Positions 1-7,930 of a stretch of DNA of 34,013 nucleotides are shown piece after piece. The position numbers and the translations under genes were made by a program. Origin of the DNA: Leptolyngbya sp. BC1307 (lineage in GTDB: Bacteria; Cyanobacteriota; Cyanobacteriia; Phormidesmidales; Phormidesmidaceae); NCBI RefSeq assembly GCF_002286735.1, contig NZ_NRTA01000040.1, positions 1-34,013 of the forward strand. Direction: 5' to 3'. Each line of letters starts with the position of its first letter. Position 1 is the first letter of the stretch. The notes under the pieces are model-generated. The model had not been told where the DNA came from. It made no database searches and worked only from the letters and a program-made list of their open reading frames with translations.

Positions 1-168
1 GGCGGTTACGGCGGTTACGGCGGTTACGGCGGTTACGGCGGTTACGGCGGCGGCGGCGGCGGCTTCGGCGGCGGCGGCGAAGGCGGCGGCAGCGGTGGGG
101 CTGGCGGCTTCGGCGGCGGCAGCGGTGGGGCTGGCGGCTTCGGCGGCGGCAGCGGTGGGGCTGGCGGT
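1..168 (+). repeat. In-frame tandem DNA repeats coding the glycine-rich region
   Basis: A 9-bp unit ggcggttac is repeated five times over 1-45 (GGY in protein). A 30-bp unit starting agcggtgggg is present about 2.6 times over 91-168 (91-120, 121-150, 151-168 partial). Both unit lengths are multiples of three, so copy-number change by slippage would keep the frame. The array continues past the window edge. Confidence 0.9.
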
Positions 169-2424
169 GGCGGTGCGGGCATGGGGGGAAGTATCTTCAT
201 CCGCAGCGGCTCCCTAACCGTTTCTAATAGCAGCTTTACTGACAGCACCGCTACAGGCGGCACGGGTAATCAACCTGGCAAAGGGCTCGGGGGCGCAATT
301 TTCGCGATGAAGTCTACCAGCGCTGAGCCAGTGAACGGCAATCCGCAGGGAATGCCCAGCAGTCTCCCTACAGTCGCCCTTAGCAACGTCACTTTCTCAG
401 GCAACACCGCTGCCGACAGCGGTACTGACCCTACGCCTAACACAATCACATCAGGTACTGACCTAAATACCGAAGACCTTTTTGGTAAAACCATCGCTCT
501 GACCAGCGATGTAACAGCACCTATCCTCAGCAGCATCACCCGACAAAGCCCTCTCAGTAGCTCCACCGACGCTGATAGCTTAGTTTTCCGTGCTACCTTC
601 AACGAATCTGTGAAGAACGTCGATGCTACAGACTTTATAGCCGCTGCCACGACGGCTGCTATTAGTGTTAACGCAATCAGCCTTTCAGTTTATGACATCA
701 CTCTATCTGGAGGCGACTTAGCCGACCTCAACGGTACAGTGGGACTCGACCTCGCTATTGGGCAAGACATTACTGATTTGGCAGGCAACGCTCTGCCAGC
801 AGGAGAGCCTGCTACTGATGAAACATACATACTGAGCAATATTCCTCCTATTTTATCGACTGTTGAGTTTTCTACCGATACATTCGTCGTCAGCGAAGGC
901 GCAGGCACCAGCAATAGTGTCACGCTCATCCGCACGGGGGACACTATCGGCACCTCAATCGTACAGGTCAGCATCACTGGCGGCACAGCTACAGGCGGCA
1001 CTGACTACAACAGCAACAGTTTCCCTCTGACTGTGGTCTTCAATCCTAACGAAACATCTAAAACAGTCGAAATCCCGATCACAGATGACAGCTTAGCCGA
1101 AGGCAACGAAACCATCGTTCTGAGTGTTGCCGACATCAGCAACGCGACTATTGGCTCTCAAGCCACAGCAACGCTCACTATCACTGACAACGACTCTCCC
1201 GGCTTCACACTCAGCCGCAACAGCGCCACCGTCAGCGAATCTGGCACGACAGAACAGTTCATCCTCACCCTAAACACCCAACCGCTCTCTGATGTCGTCT
1301 TCAACATTGTCAGCAGCGATCCTGGCGAGGCCATCGCAGCGCCGACCAGCGTCATGCTCAACAGCGCCAACTGGAACACTGGCGTATCGGTCATCATCAC
1401 AGGTGTAGACGATACCGAAGTCGATGGCGACCAAATCAGTACACTCACCATCAGCGTAGATGCGGATAAAAGCGATGATGCCTTCGATAGCTTAAGCCCT
1501 CAGACGATCTCCGTCACTACCCTTGATGATGATACGCCTGGTCCTGGTCCATCGCCTAAATCCGGTCAGCTAACGCCTAGAGCCGAGTCAAAAGTGCTAG
1601 AGGTGACCAGTCTAGGCACGGCTAACTCTCTCAAACTACAGCTAGAGCAAGTCGGCATCAATAGCGTCAGCGACCTGCTCGTCTTCAGCACCGATGCGCT
1701 AGGCAACAGCCGCACTCAGATCGGCAGCTTCTCGCTGCTCAAAGGCGGTCAGCTACCCGCTGCCTATGCCCCAGACTTTACCCTGAACAGTAGCGATATT
1801 GCCGAGGGTAAGTTCCTTCAGTTTGAGCTGGTGCAAAATGGCGTCACCCAAACTGCAACTGCCAAGCTCGGTCAGGATGGTCAGGTAGAACTCGACTTTG
1901 GCGACGGCACCCGGCTGCTAGCAGCCCTTACCAGCCAAACCTCAACGACAAACCTGCTCCGCGACGATGCCGCAACGATTGACCTCACCGATATCACCGA
2001 TCCGCTCAGCATTGAATTTATGGTCTACCGTGAGGCCGCGTTTAACAACACAGTAGGGCTCTATCGCACGGATGATGCTAGCGGCGGCATTAAAGACATC
2101 ACAGGCAATCTCATCAACCCAGGCCAAGCCGGTTACAAAGAGGCAGCTTTGGCCAGACAGCTAGACGTGCGGCTTACCGGCCAAAACGGTCAGGTCAGCA
2201 GCTTTTCGGCTAACGTAGCGGGCGGCGGCTTCCTCAGCACATTTCTAATTGTCGATGGGGCTAACCCGGCAGCTAACGAAGTGTACTTTGGTCATATGGG
2301 TGCCAACTCAGACGGCAACGACCACGCCAAAATGCTTGGTAACAACACATTTGGCTTTGAAGATATGGCAGGATTAGGCGATCGCGACTTCAATGATGTC
2401 GTTGTCAAGTTCGCAGTAGTCTAA
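1..2424 (+). CDS. Secreted glycine-rich / Calx-beta / DUF4114 protein (5' partial)
   Basis: The reading frame is open from the first base, so the start lies upstream; 807 residues are visible. Order of regions: a glycine-rich stretch (GGY repeats, then GGFGGGSGGA-like repeats) over residues 1-60; a short segment resembling the end of a polymorphic beta-helix domain (GGSIFI...TVSNSSF); an Ig-like segment around residues 175-280; a Calx-beta domain around 283-397, with the acidic TITDND ending; a second Calx-beta-like repeat around 400-510; and a C-terminal DUF4114-type domain ending in the family signature FGFEDMAGLGDRDFNDVVV. Such proteins are large secreted or surface calcium-binding adhesins in cyanobacteria. 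The signal peptide is not visible. A strong terminator follows 25 nt after the stop. Surface location is inferred from domain content; substrate or partner is unknown. Confidence 0.85.
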   Translation, partial: GGYGGYGGYGGYGGYGGGGGGFGGGGEGGGSGGAGGFGGGSGGAGGFGGGSGGAGGGGAGMGGSIFIRSGSLTVSNSSFTDSTATGGTGNQPGKGLGGAIFAMKSTSAEPVNGNPQGMPSSLPTVALSNVTFSGNTAADSGTDPTPNTITSGTDLNTEDLFGKTIALTSDVTAPILSSITRQSPLSSSTDADSLVFRATFNESVKNVDATDFIAAATTAAISVNAISLSVYDITLSGGDLADLNGTVGLDLAIGQDITDLAGNALPAGEPATDETYILSNIPPILSTVEFSTDTFVVSEGAGTSNSVTLIRTGDTIGTSIVQVSITGGTATGGTDYNSNSFPLTVVFNPNETSKTVEIPITDDSLAEGNETIVLSVADISNATIGSQATATLTITDNDSPGFTLSRNSATVSESGTTEQFILTLNTQPLSDVVFNIVSSDPGEAIAAPTSVMLNSANWNTGVSVIITGVDDTEVDGDQISTLTISVDADKSDDAFDSLSPQTISVTTLDDDTPGPGPSPKSGQLTPRAESKVLEVTSLGTANSLKLQLEQVGINSVSDLLVFSTDALGNSRTQIGSFSLLKGGQLPAAYAPDFTLNSSDIAEGKFLQFELVQNGVTQTATAKLGQDGQVELDFGDGTRLLAALTSQTSTTNLLRDDAATIDLTDITDPLSIEFMVYREAAFNNTVGLYRTDDASGGIKDITGNLINPGQAGYKEAALARQLDVRLTGQNGQVSSFSANVAGGGFLSTFLIVDGANPAANEVYFGHMGANSDGNDHAKMLGNNTFGFEDMAGLGDRDFNDVVVKFAVV

Positions 2425-2448
2425 CTCACTGAATAGCTGTATATCAGT

Positions 2449-2489
2449 AAAAAGGCGATCACTTCATGAGTAGGAGCGATCGCCTTTTT
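2449..2489. terminator. Perfect 12-bp stem, bidirectional intrinsic terminator
   Basis: AAAAAGGCGATC at 2449-2460 pairs exactly with GATCGCCTTTTT at 2478-2489 across a 17-nt loop. The A-run and T-run let it work on both strands. It ends the secreted-protein gene from the left and the 39-residue ORF from the right. The stem incorporates a HIP1 site. Confidence 0.85.
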
Positions 2490-2519
2490 GCCATAAACCC
2501 AGTCTGCCAAATGGCAGCG

Positions 2520-2639
2520 CTAGTACACAAACCCCGAAGCAAATAGAACAACTGTCAGTACGCCTGCTAAAATCATCAGCGCCTTACCCGCATCCCAACT
2601 GCCTTTCCATGAATATTTTGCTTTGTCTGTCTCAGGCAT
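2520..2639 (-). CDS. 39-residue single-span membrane protein
   Basis: ATG at 2639-2637, TAG at 2522-2520, 39 codons. The first 19 residues are hydrophilic and contain SWKGSWDAGKA. The remaining 20 are a continuous hydrophobic helix ending GFVY at the very C-terminus. This is the layout of the small single-helix subunits of thylakoid complexes (photosystems, cytochrome b6f, NDH-1), but I cannot match it to a named one. It sits between a terminator and the exonuclease gene on the same strand, with GGTGAT as a weak ribosome site. Being a real gene is supported by the start, the clean helix and the stop just before the terminator; the function is unknown. Confidence 0.6.
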   Translation of the reverse strand: MPETDKAKYSWKGSWDAGKALMILAGVLTVVLFASGFVY

Positions 2640-2746
2640 TGTTCATCACCATAGCAACATGTTTCCTAAGATTAGACCTTGTATGCAGAGGATTCATCTC
2701 TCTTGAGGGAGGCTTCTTGAGGTTAGGAAGCAGTGAAGCGATCGCG

Positions 2747-3568
2747 CTACAGTAGTAGCGACATCTGCTGCCCCTGCTGCTCATAGTAAAACGTCTCCAC
2801 TCCCCAGCGGCGGTACATCGGCACCTTTTGTCGAGAGGACAGGCGGCTTTCCACCTGAGCGGCATCCAGCTTTTGCTGAGCCTCTTCTTTACGGCAGTTC
2901 AAAATCTTCGCAGCGTCTTGCAGCCGAATCCACTGCTGACCAAAGCGCTTGATTAAAGTCTCGTCGTCTTCCTGCTGAATCTGAGTGAGCAAAATTTTGG
3001 CCAGCAGCCAGCAGGCTTTGGTATCGGCCTCGGCTCGGTGTGAAGTGTCTACGTCAAACTTAAAATGCTTGACCAGGTTGGGCAGGCTGCGCGAGGGTAA
3101 ATCGGCCAGCAGCAGGCGAGAGAGCAGCACCGTGCAAAACTTTTGCAGCGGCGGCTTATAAAAGCGAATGCCTAAGCGCTTGTATTCAGTGCGCAAAAAA
3201 GCATAGTCAAAATCTATGTTGTGAGCGGTAAAAGTGCCTTCTTGTAGCAGCGGCAGGCACTTGGGCCAGATCTCCTCAGGCGGCGGCGACGGGTAAACCA
3301 TCTCTGGCGTGATGCCGGTGATTTTGGTGATAAATTCAGGAATTTTCACCTTGGGATTAATCAGGTAGGTCTCCTGATGCTGCAATCCATCGGCCAGACT
3401 CGCCTTGATCACAGATACTTCAATCACCCGCGCATTGTGACCGAGCGAGCCGGTGGTTTCGGTATCGACTATGGTTAGCGCTGACTGACTGACCTGGCGG
3501 TAGTAGGTGAGTAGCTCGGTGGATAGGAGGGCGGATTGGCCTTGGAATTTTGCGGCGTGGGCGACCAT
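2747..3568 (-). CDS. DEDDh-type 3'-5' exonuclease (DnaQ / RNase T-like)
   Basis: The 273-residue protein has the complete DEDDh set: Exo I IVDTETTG (D35, E37), Exo II HNIDFDYAFL (D121) and Exo III HRAEADTKA (H177, D182). It should remove nucleotides from 3' ends with two metal ions, as in the proofreading epsilon subunit or RNase T. The exonuclease domain spans roughly residues 30-195. The last 80 residues resemble a small helical region with lysine/glutamine-rich character and are specific to this protein. It is not long enough to be a polymerase fusion. The aldo/keto reductase gene lies 35 bp upstream on the same strand, so the two may be co-transcribed. No clear ribosome site is seen. Whether the substrate is DNA or RNA cannot be told. 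Confidence 0.85.
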   Translation of the reverse strand: MVAHAAKFQGQSALLSTELLTYYRQVSQSALTIVDTETTGSLGHNARVIEVSVIKASLADGLQHQETYLINPKVKIPEFITKITGITPEMVYPSPPPEEIWPKCLPLLQEGTFTAHNIDFDYAFLRTEYKRLGIRFYKPPLQKFCTVLLSRLLLADLPSRSLPNLVKHFKFDVDTSHRAEADTKACWLLAKILLTQIQQEDDETLIKRFGQQWIRLQDAAKILNCRKEEAQQKLDAAQVESRLSSRQKVPMYRRWGVETFYYEQQGQQMSLLL

Positions 3569-3603
3569 GGGGTAAGGAGGAAAGGGGATGGGGAAAGGGA
3601 GGA

Positions 3604-4785
3604 TTATTGTTGGGAGAGGCGTTTGACATCGTTGCCGCCTAGCTTCTCATGAATTTTGGCTAAGCGCTGGGGGATGGTGCTGGCATGGGGGCTGTGACGC
3701 AAGCTTTCGCTCAGATCCAGGTCGGTTACTTTGTCGGCTTTGTAGCCGGGGAACCAGTGGCCGCCGCTGCCCAGCAGATTGTAGCGAGCCTGAGCGTATT
3801 CGGTCATGTCGAAGGCTTCTATGAGGTTGCCGAGCCAGAGGGCTATGGCAATGTTGATATTTCCTGGGGTCGATTGAATGTCGGGCAGTCCTTTTTGCCA
3901 GGTGCGGTACCAGCTTTCGCCGAGGGTGGCGATCGCCCGCTCTTCCAGTTTGTCCAAAATTGGCGGCAAAATCTCATCCACCCGGTCAAGCAGCGGCAGC
4001 GCCTTCAGGTGCTCATCAAAGTCTGAAGGCTCAGCGGCACCGAGGCTGAGCGTATGCACCTGCGGCTGGCTCAGGCAAAAGAGATCGTTAAAGACCATCG
4101 GGCTCAGCGGCGCACATAGCTCAACCAGACGCTGCGGCGGACTGTACAGGTGACCACCTTTGTCTGATGGGCTGATGATGAAGACGCCCATATCGCGCTG
4201 GGTAGCCGCTTCGATGGCTCGCCAATTGTCTTGAAAGATGTAATACCAGTGGACGTTTACATAGTCGAACAGGTTGGTCTCTATGGCATCGACAATGATC
4301 TGCGTCGGGCCATGCGTCGAAAACCCGATATGGCGTACTTTGCCCTGCGCCTGAAGCTTTTTAGCGACATCGACGCAGCCCCCAGGGCGCACACTGTACG
4401 CTAGCGTGTCAGCATTGTTAATGCCGTGAAAGCCCAGCAGATCGATATAGTCTAACTGGAGATTGTCGAGCGAAGTTTCAACCGTTTCTAAAAAGTCTTG
4501 AGGGTTCGGTTTGGGAGAGACTTTGGTTTGAATAATCAGCTCGCTGCGCTCAAACTGCGGCAGCACCTTACCGAGCTGAATTTCTGAGGTGCCGTAGCCC
4601 CTAGCCGTTTCGATGTGGTTAATCCCTAGCTCAATGGCCCGGTGAATGGTCGCCTCTAAATTTTCCTGATTTTTTTGAGGAATGTCAGCAGGCGACAGAT
4701 CTTGCCACGAGTGCTGATAGCGCATTCCCCCGCAGGAGAACACAGGCATTTGCAGTTCGGTGCGACCAAAGCGACGATAGAGCAT
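3604..4785 (-). CDS. Aldo/keto reductase family oxidoreductase
   Basis: A 393-residue protein with an AKR TIM-barrel over roughly residues 1-280: N-terminal FGRTELQMPVFSCGG, active-site segment HIETARGYGTSE (Tyr64), IIQTKVSPK (Lys88) and LLGFHG (His120). The usual catalytic Asp of the HxDTA motif is replaced by Glu59. The C-terminal 100 residues extend beyond a standard AKR and resemble the extension seen in cyanobacterial and ferredoxin-type AKRs, but no cysteine cluster for an iron-sulfur centre is visible. It probably reduces aldehydes or ketones with NADPH; the substrate is unknown. It lies 35 bp upstream of the exonuclease on the same strand. Confidence 0.85.
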   Translation of the reverse strand: MLYRRFGRTELQMPVFSCGGMRYQHSWQDLSPADIPQKNQENLEATIHRAIELGINHIETARGYGTSEIQLGKVLPQFERSELIIQTKVSPKPNPQDFLETVETSLDNLQLDYIDLLGFHGINNADTLAYSVRPGGCVDVAKKLQAQGKVRHIGFSTHGPTQIIVDAIETNLFDYVNVHWYYIFQDNWRAIEAATQRDMGVFIISPSDKGGHLYSPPQRLVELCAPLSPMVFNDLFCLSQPQVHTLSLGAAEPSDFDEHLKALPLLDRVDEILPPILDKLEERAIATLGESWYRTWQKGLPDIQSTPGNINIAIALWLGNLIEAFDMTEYAQARYNLLGSGGHWFPGYKADKVTDLDLSESLRHSPHASTIPQRLAKIHEKLGGNDVKRLSQQ

Positions 4786-4875
4786 TCGGTAAGATTTTAG
4801 TTGAATTAGGTGATTGCCTGTCTGATTGTAGTAAAAGATCGAGAGTTAGGCAGCGCAGCAGGCTCGCACGGTGGC

Positions 4876-6918
4876 TCAGGCGTCAGCTCCCTCAAATTTT
4901 CGACAGACTGTTTCGGCGACGCCCGTAGAAATAACACCATTCTCCAATAGAGCTGCGATCGCTGCTTCCCGCCCCGAATAGGCCACTCGCTCGGCAATAT
5001 GGCGCTCAAACCGATGGGCCGCCGCCGGCTGCTGCTGGCTACTGCGGACAATTCGCGCCTGAGCGTTCTGCTGCCCTGAGTGGTAGTAGTCCATACAGTC
5101 GTGGAAGGTTCGATGGGTGCGGCAGTCTTCAGGCAGCGCTTGCAGTCGTTTGATTACCCGATGGCTGACCTGAGCGATCGCCAGGTCACATTCATACAAA
5201 ATTGAAAACTGCTCCATGCCAACGCGATCGCGCCACCTTTTTTTCGGCAGCCACCGCTTAGCCCACCGCCTGACACTCGCCTCAATCCGGGTGGTTAGTA
5301 TGCGATCGCTCAGTGCCATCGGCGGCAAATGGCCCGCTGCAACCTCGCTCTGTCGGGCGCTGATACCCAGGCTCACCCGCATAAAAGCGGTCGCCGAGAG
5401 GATGCCGCTATCGTGCATTTGCCGGTACGCCTGCTTTTCAACCGTCAGTGCTTGCCGCCATAGCGCTTGCTGGCGCTGCTCCGGGTCGGTCTTCATATCG
5501 TCCCAAATGCTTTCTAGCTGGGCCTCGGCTTCGCTGCGCGCCTGCTCAATTTGAGCGGTGACCTGGTCTATTTCCATCTGGTATTGCTTGCCTTCCAAGC
5601 TCAGGTCTGAGAGCGCGTCTAGAGCCCTATCACCGGCACTCAGCAAAGCCTCTGCGGTCTCCAAACGGTCGATCACTGAAGACTTGTCAAAGCCCAGACG
5701 CTTCAGCAAAGCCGCCATCGTCGTTCCCGGCACCAGCAGCGTAAACAGGGCCACACCGAGCGTAAGCGCCACTAAAAAACGGCCATCATCAACCTCATTT
5801 TCCAGGCTGAGCGCAAGGGCCAGGCCCACTGCCCCCCGCAGACCGCCCCACACCAGAATGGCCTGCTCTCTCAACTCAATCGGAGGAGCGGTGTGAATGC
5901 GGTTAATCAGCGGAATCAGCGTGAAGACAACGACGGCGCGGGCGAGGAAAATGGCCGCGATCGCCACGCCCAAAGCCGCCATCAAAGGCTTAATTTCTGT
6001 GACTTCTTGCAGCACCTGAGCGGTAGCCAGTCCCACCAGCAAAAAGATCAGGCTATTGGTGACGAAAGAGAGATATTCCCACAGCTCATGCAAAAACTGC
6101 CGCGACTGGGGTCTGAGGCGCACCGACACCATCCAGCTAGTAACCATGCCCGCGCTCATCACTGCAATCACACCTGATATCTGCAAATAGTGCTCGGCCA
6201 GAATAAAAGTGCCAAAGGCCAGAATCGCTGAAAGGGTGCCCTGAATAAAAGGATTGCGACGGGCGGCAATCAGCAAGTAGCTAGTAGCCCAGGCAAGCGT
6301 TGCGCCGATGAGGATGCCGCCAAACAATGAGCTAGAAAATGAGGTGAGCGCGGCAATGGGCAGATTGTCGGTCTCCATCGAGGCCGCCGCCACAATCAAG
6401 TTGAAGGTGACAATCGCAGTCGCGTCATTAAACAGACTCTCTCCTTCTACCAGCACCACCAACTGCTCCGGCACGCCTAAGCTCTTGAACAAGGCAATCA
6501 CAGCCACCGGATCAGTTGCAGAAATCAGCGCCCCAAATAGCAGCGCCTCGCGCCAGCCCAAGGGCGTCAGCCACACCATCAGGAGGCTGGCAATAGCAGT
6601 GGCGCTCAACAGCCCCACAGTTGCCAGCAGCAGCACCGGCGTAATATTGCGCAGCAGCAGCCTGGAATTCAGCGTCAGGGCTGATTCGAATATCAGTGGC
6701 GGTAAAAACAGAAATAAAATCGCTTCGTGAGAAAGGTTAAGACCAGTCAGGGCTGCTACCCCTGGAATACTTTCGCTAGTGAAACCCAAGATCAGGCCGA
6801 CGATAACCAAACCGATGGTGTAGGGAAAGTGAAGGCGATGGAGCGCGATCGCGCTCAAGCAAGCCACCAGCAGCAGTCCCAGCACCGTCATTTGAAACGT
6901 CAGCAGTGAAGAATCCAT
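4876..6918 (-). CDS. Na+/H+ antiporter, CPA1/NhaP type, with long cytosolic tail
   Basis: 680 residues. The first ~410 form about 12 hydrophobic helices with the CPA1 ion-site motifs: TDP at 135-137, EGESLFND with Asn164-Asp165 in the conserved helix, and the re-entrant WGGLRGAVGLALAL segment. The remaining ~270 residues are soluble, with a charged coiled-coil (around 430-500) and a C-terminal helical region, as in NhaP/SOS1-like exchangers regulated by their tail. It should exchange Na+ or K+ for H+ in the plasma or thylakoid membrane and serve pH and salt homeostasis. Ion preference cannot be read from sequence. It is a single gene, with 76 bp to the upstream methyltransferase and 90 bp to the downstream reductase. 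Confidence 0.9.
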   Translation of the reverse strand: MDSSLLTFQMTVLGLLLVACLSAIALHRLHFPYTIGLVIVGLILGFTSESIPGVAALTGLNLSHEAILFLFLPPLIFESALTLNSRLLLRNITPVLLLATVGLLSATAIASLLMVWLTPLGWREALLFGALISATDPVAVIALFKSLGVPEQLVVLVEGESLFNDATAIVTFNLIVAAASMETDNLPIAALTSFSSSLFGGILIGATLAWATSYLLIAARRNPFIQGTLSAILAFGTFILAEHYLQISGVIAVMSAGMVTSWMVSVRLRPQSRQFLHELWEYLSFVTNSLIFLLVGLATAQVLQEVTEIKPLMAALGVAIAAIFLARAVVVFTLIPLINRIHTAPPIELREQAILVWGGLRGAVGLALALSLENEVDDGRFLVALTLGVALFTLLVPGTTMAALLKRLGFDKSSVIDRLETAEALLSAGDRALDALSDLSLEGKQYQMEIDQVTAQIEQARSEAEAQLESIWDDMKTDPEQRQQALWRQALTVEKQAYRQMHDSGILSATAFMRVSLGISARQSEVAAGHLPPMALSDRILTTRIEASVRRWAKRWLPKKRWRDRVGMEQFSILYECDLAIAQVSHRVIKRLQALPEDCRTHRTFHDCMDYYHSGQQNAQARIVRSSQQQPAAAHRFERHIAERVAYSGREAAIAALLENGVISTGVAETVCRKFEGADA

Positions 6919-6994
6919 GGGTTGAGCCTGCCCTACAGATGAAGAGCCAGTTTGAGTCAGCTAACATCCATTATTATCAGCGGTAGCTGGGCCT

Positions 6995-7735
6995 TTACAG
7001 TAATTCTTCATCTGGCTTCATTGCTATCACTCTCAGCCGCCGATAGTCTGCTATCCATTCTTTTTCTTGATAGAGCTGAGGCGCAGCAGCTTCGACCGCT
7101 CTTACTGTCTCTGCCCACGCTTCAGCAGACAGGTCGGTAAAAAAGCGCTGACCAAACATCTCTAACCATCCGGCTAGCCCGGCTTCTCCGAGCGGCATCG
7201 GTCGATCAAACAGATGGGCATAAACAACTTCTAGTCCGGCACTTTCGAGCAGAGTGGCATATTCACTCAGGCTAGGAAAATACCAGGGGTTAAGCGATCG
7301 CCTGCTGACTTCTGATAATGCCTTCAGAATCGTTTGCACGTTGCCTTTCCCACCAAATTCGACAATGAACCGTCCGCCAAGCTTGAGAGCTGCGGCGATA
7401 CAGTGAGCAGCCGGTTCTGCCTGAGTCACCCAGTGCAGCGCTGCGTTAGAAAATACGGCGTCTACGGGTTCCGATAGCTGAAAGTTAGCCGCATCGCCGA
7501 CTTGAAAGGTGATATCAGGGTAGTTGGTTTGGGCTTGAGCGATCATGGCCGGGTCGCTATCCAACCCGATCACCGCTGCCCCACTCGCCGCAATCTGCTC
7601 AGTTAGCTGCCCCGGCCCACAGCCCAAATCTAAAATGCGCTCTCCCGCCTGAGGCTTGAGCAGCTCTAGTAAGCTTTCGCCATGCTGCCAAACGTAGCTG
7701 TGCCGGTTTTGATAGGCTGCGGCATTCCAATTCAT
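6995..7735 (-). CDS. Class I SAM-dependent methyltransferase (Tam-like)
   Basis: 246 residues with a complete Rossmann methyltransferase fold: motif I ILDLGCGPG at residues 34-42, the acidic residue of motif II in GLDSD, then GDAANF, and FSNAALHWV, which is typical of the trans-aconitate methyltransferase / methyltransferase-11 group. The C-terminal half carries the hydrophobic substrate-binding part (SRRSLNPWYFPS..., LAGWLEMFGQRFF), matching Tam-like proteins in length. The methyl acceptor is unknown; trans-aconitate is a guess based on family resemblance. It is the upstream neighbour of the antiporter on the minus strand. Confidence 0.85.
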   Translation of the reverse strand: MNWNAAAYQNRHSYVWQHGESLLELLKPQAGERILDLGCGPGQLTEQIAASGAAVIGLDSDPAMIAQAQTNYPDITFQVGDAANFQLSEPVDAVFSNAALHWVTQAEPAAHCIAAALKLGGRFIVEFGGKGNVQTILKALSEVSRRSLNPWYFPSLSEYATLLESAGLEVVYAHLFDRPMPLGEAGLAGWLEMFGQRFFTDLSAEAWAETVRAVEAAAPQLYQEKEWIADYRRLRVIAMKPDEELL

Positions 7736-7837
7736 ATCAATAGGCAGAGAATACCTACCATCCTAATCGAGCTTGTTATAGCTGTCCAATTGACGCGGCG
7801 TAACAGAGCCTTTGATGTCGTGCTTACCAAACACTCT

Positions 7838-7930
7838 ATGACAGAACTACTGGAACGAGCAATCGAGCAGTTGAGAAGCTTTGAATTCAGCAACGCCGAT
7901 AATTTACGGGATAATCCCCTGAGCAGCTAG
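7838..7930 (+). pseudogene. Truncated antitoxin-like N-terminus
   Basis: An ATG-led 30-residue frame begins MTELLERAIEQLRSF, closely resembling the start of small cyanobacterial antitoxin-like proteins (MTxLLExAIxKLxxLP...). It then diverges and stops at 7930. Its 3' end overlaps the convergent ppx gene end (7904) by 27 nt. No toxin gene follows. I read it as the leftover head of an antitoxin gene cut off beside ppx. The match rests on about 15 residues, so this is only moderately supported. Confidence 0.4.
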
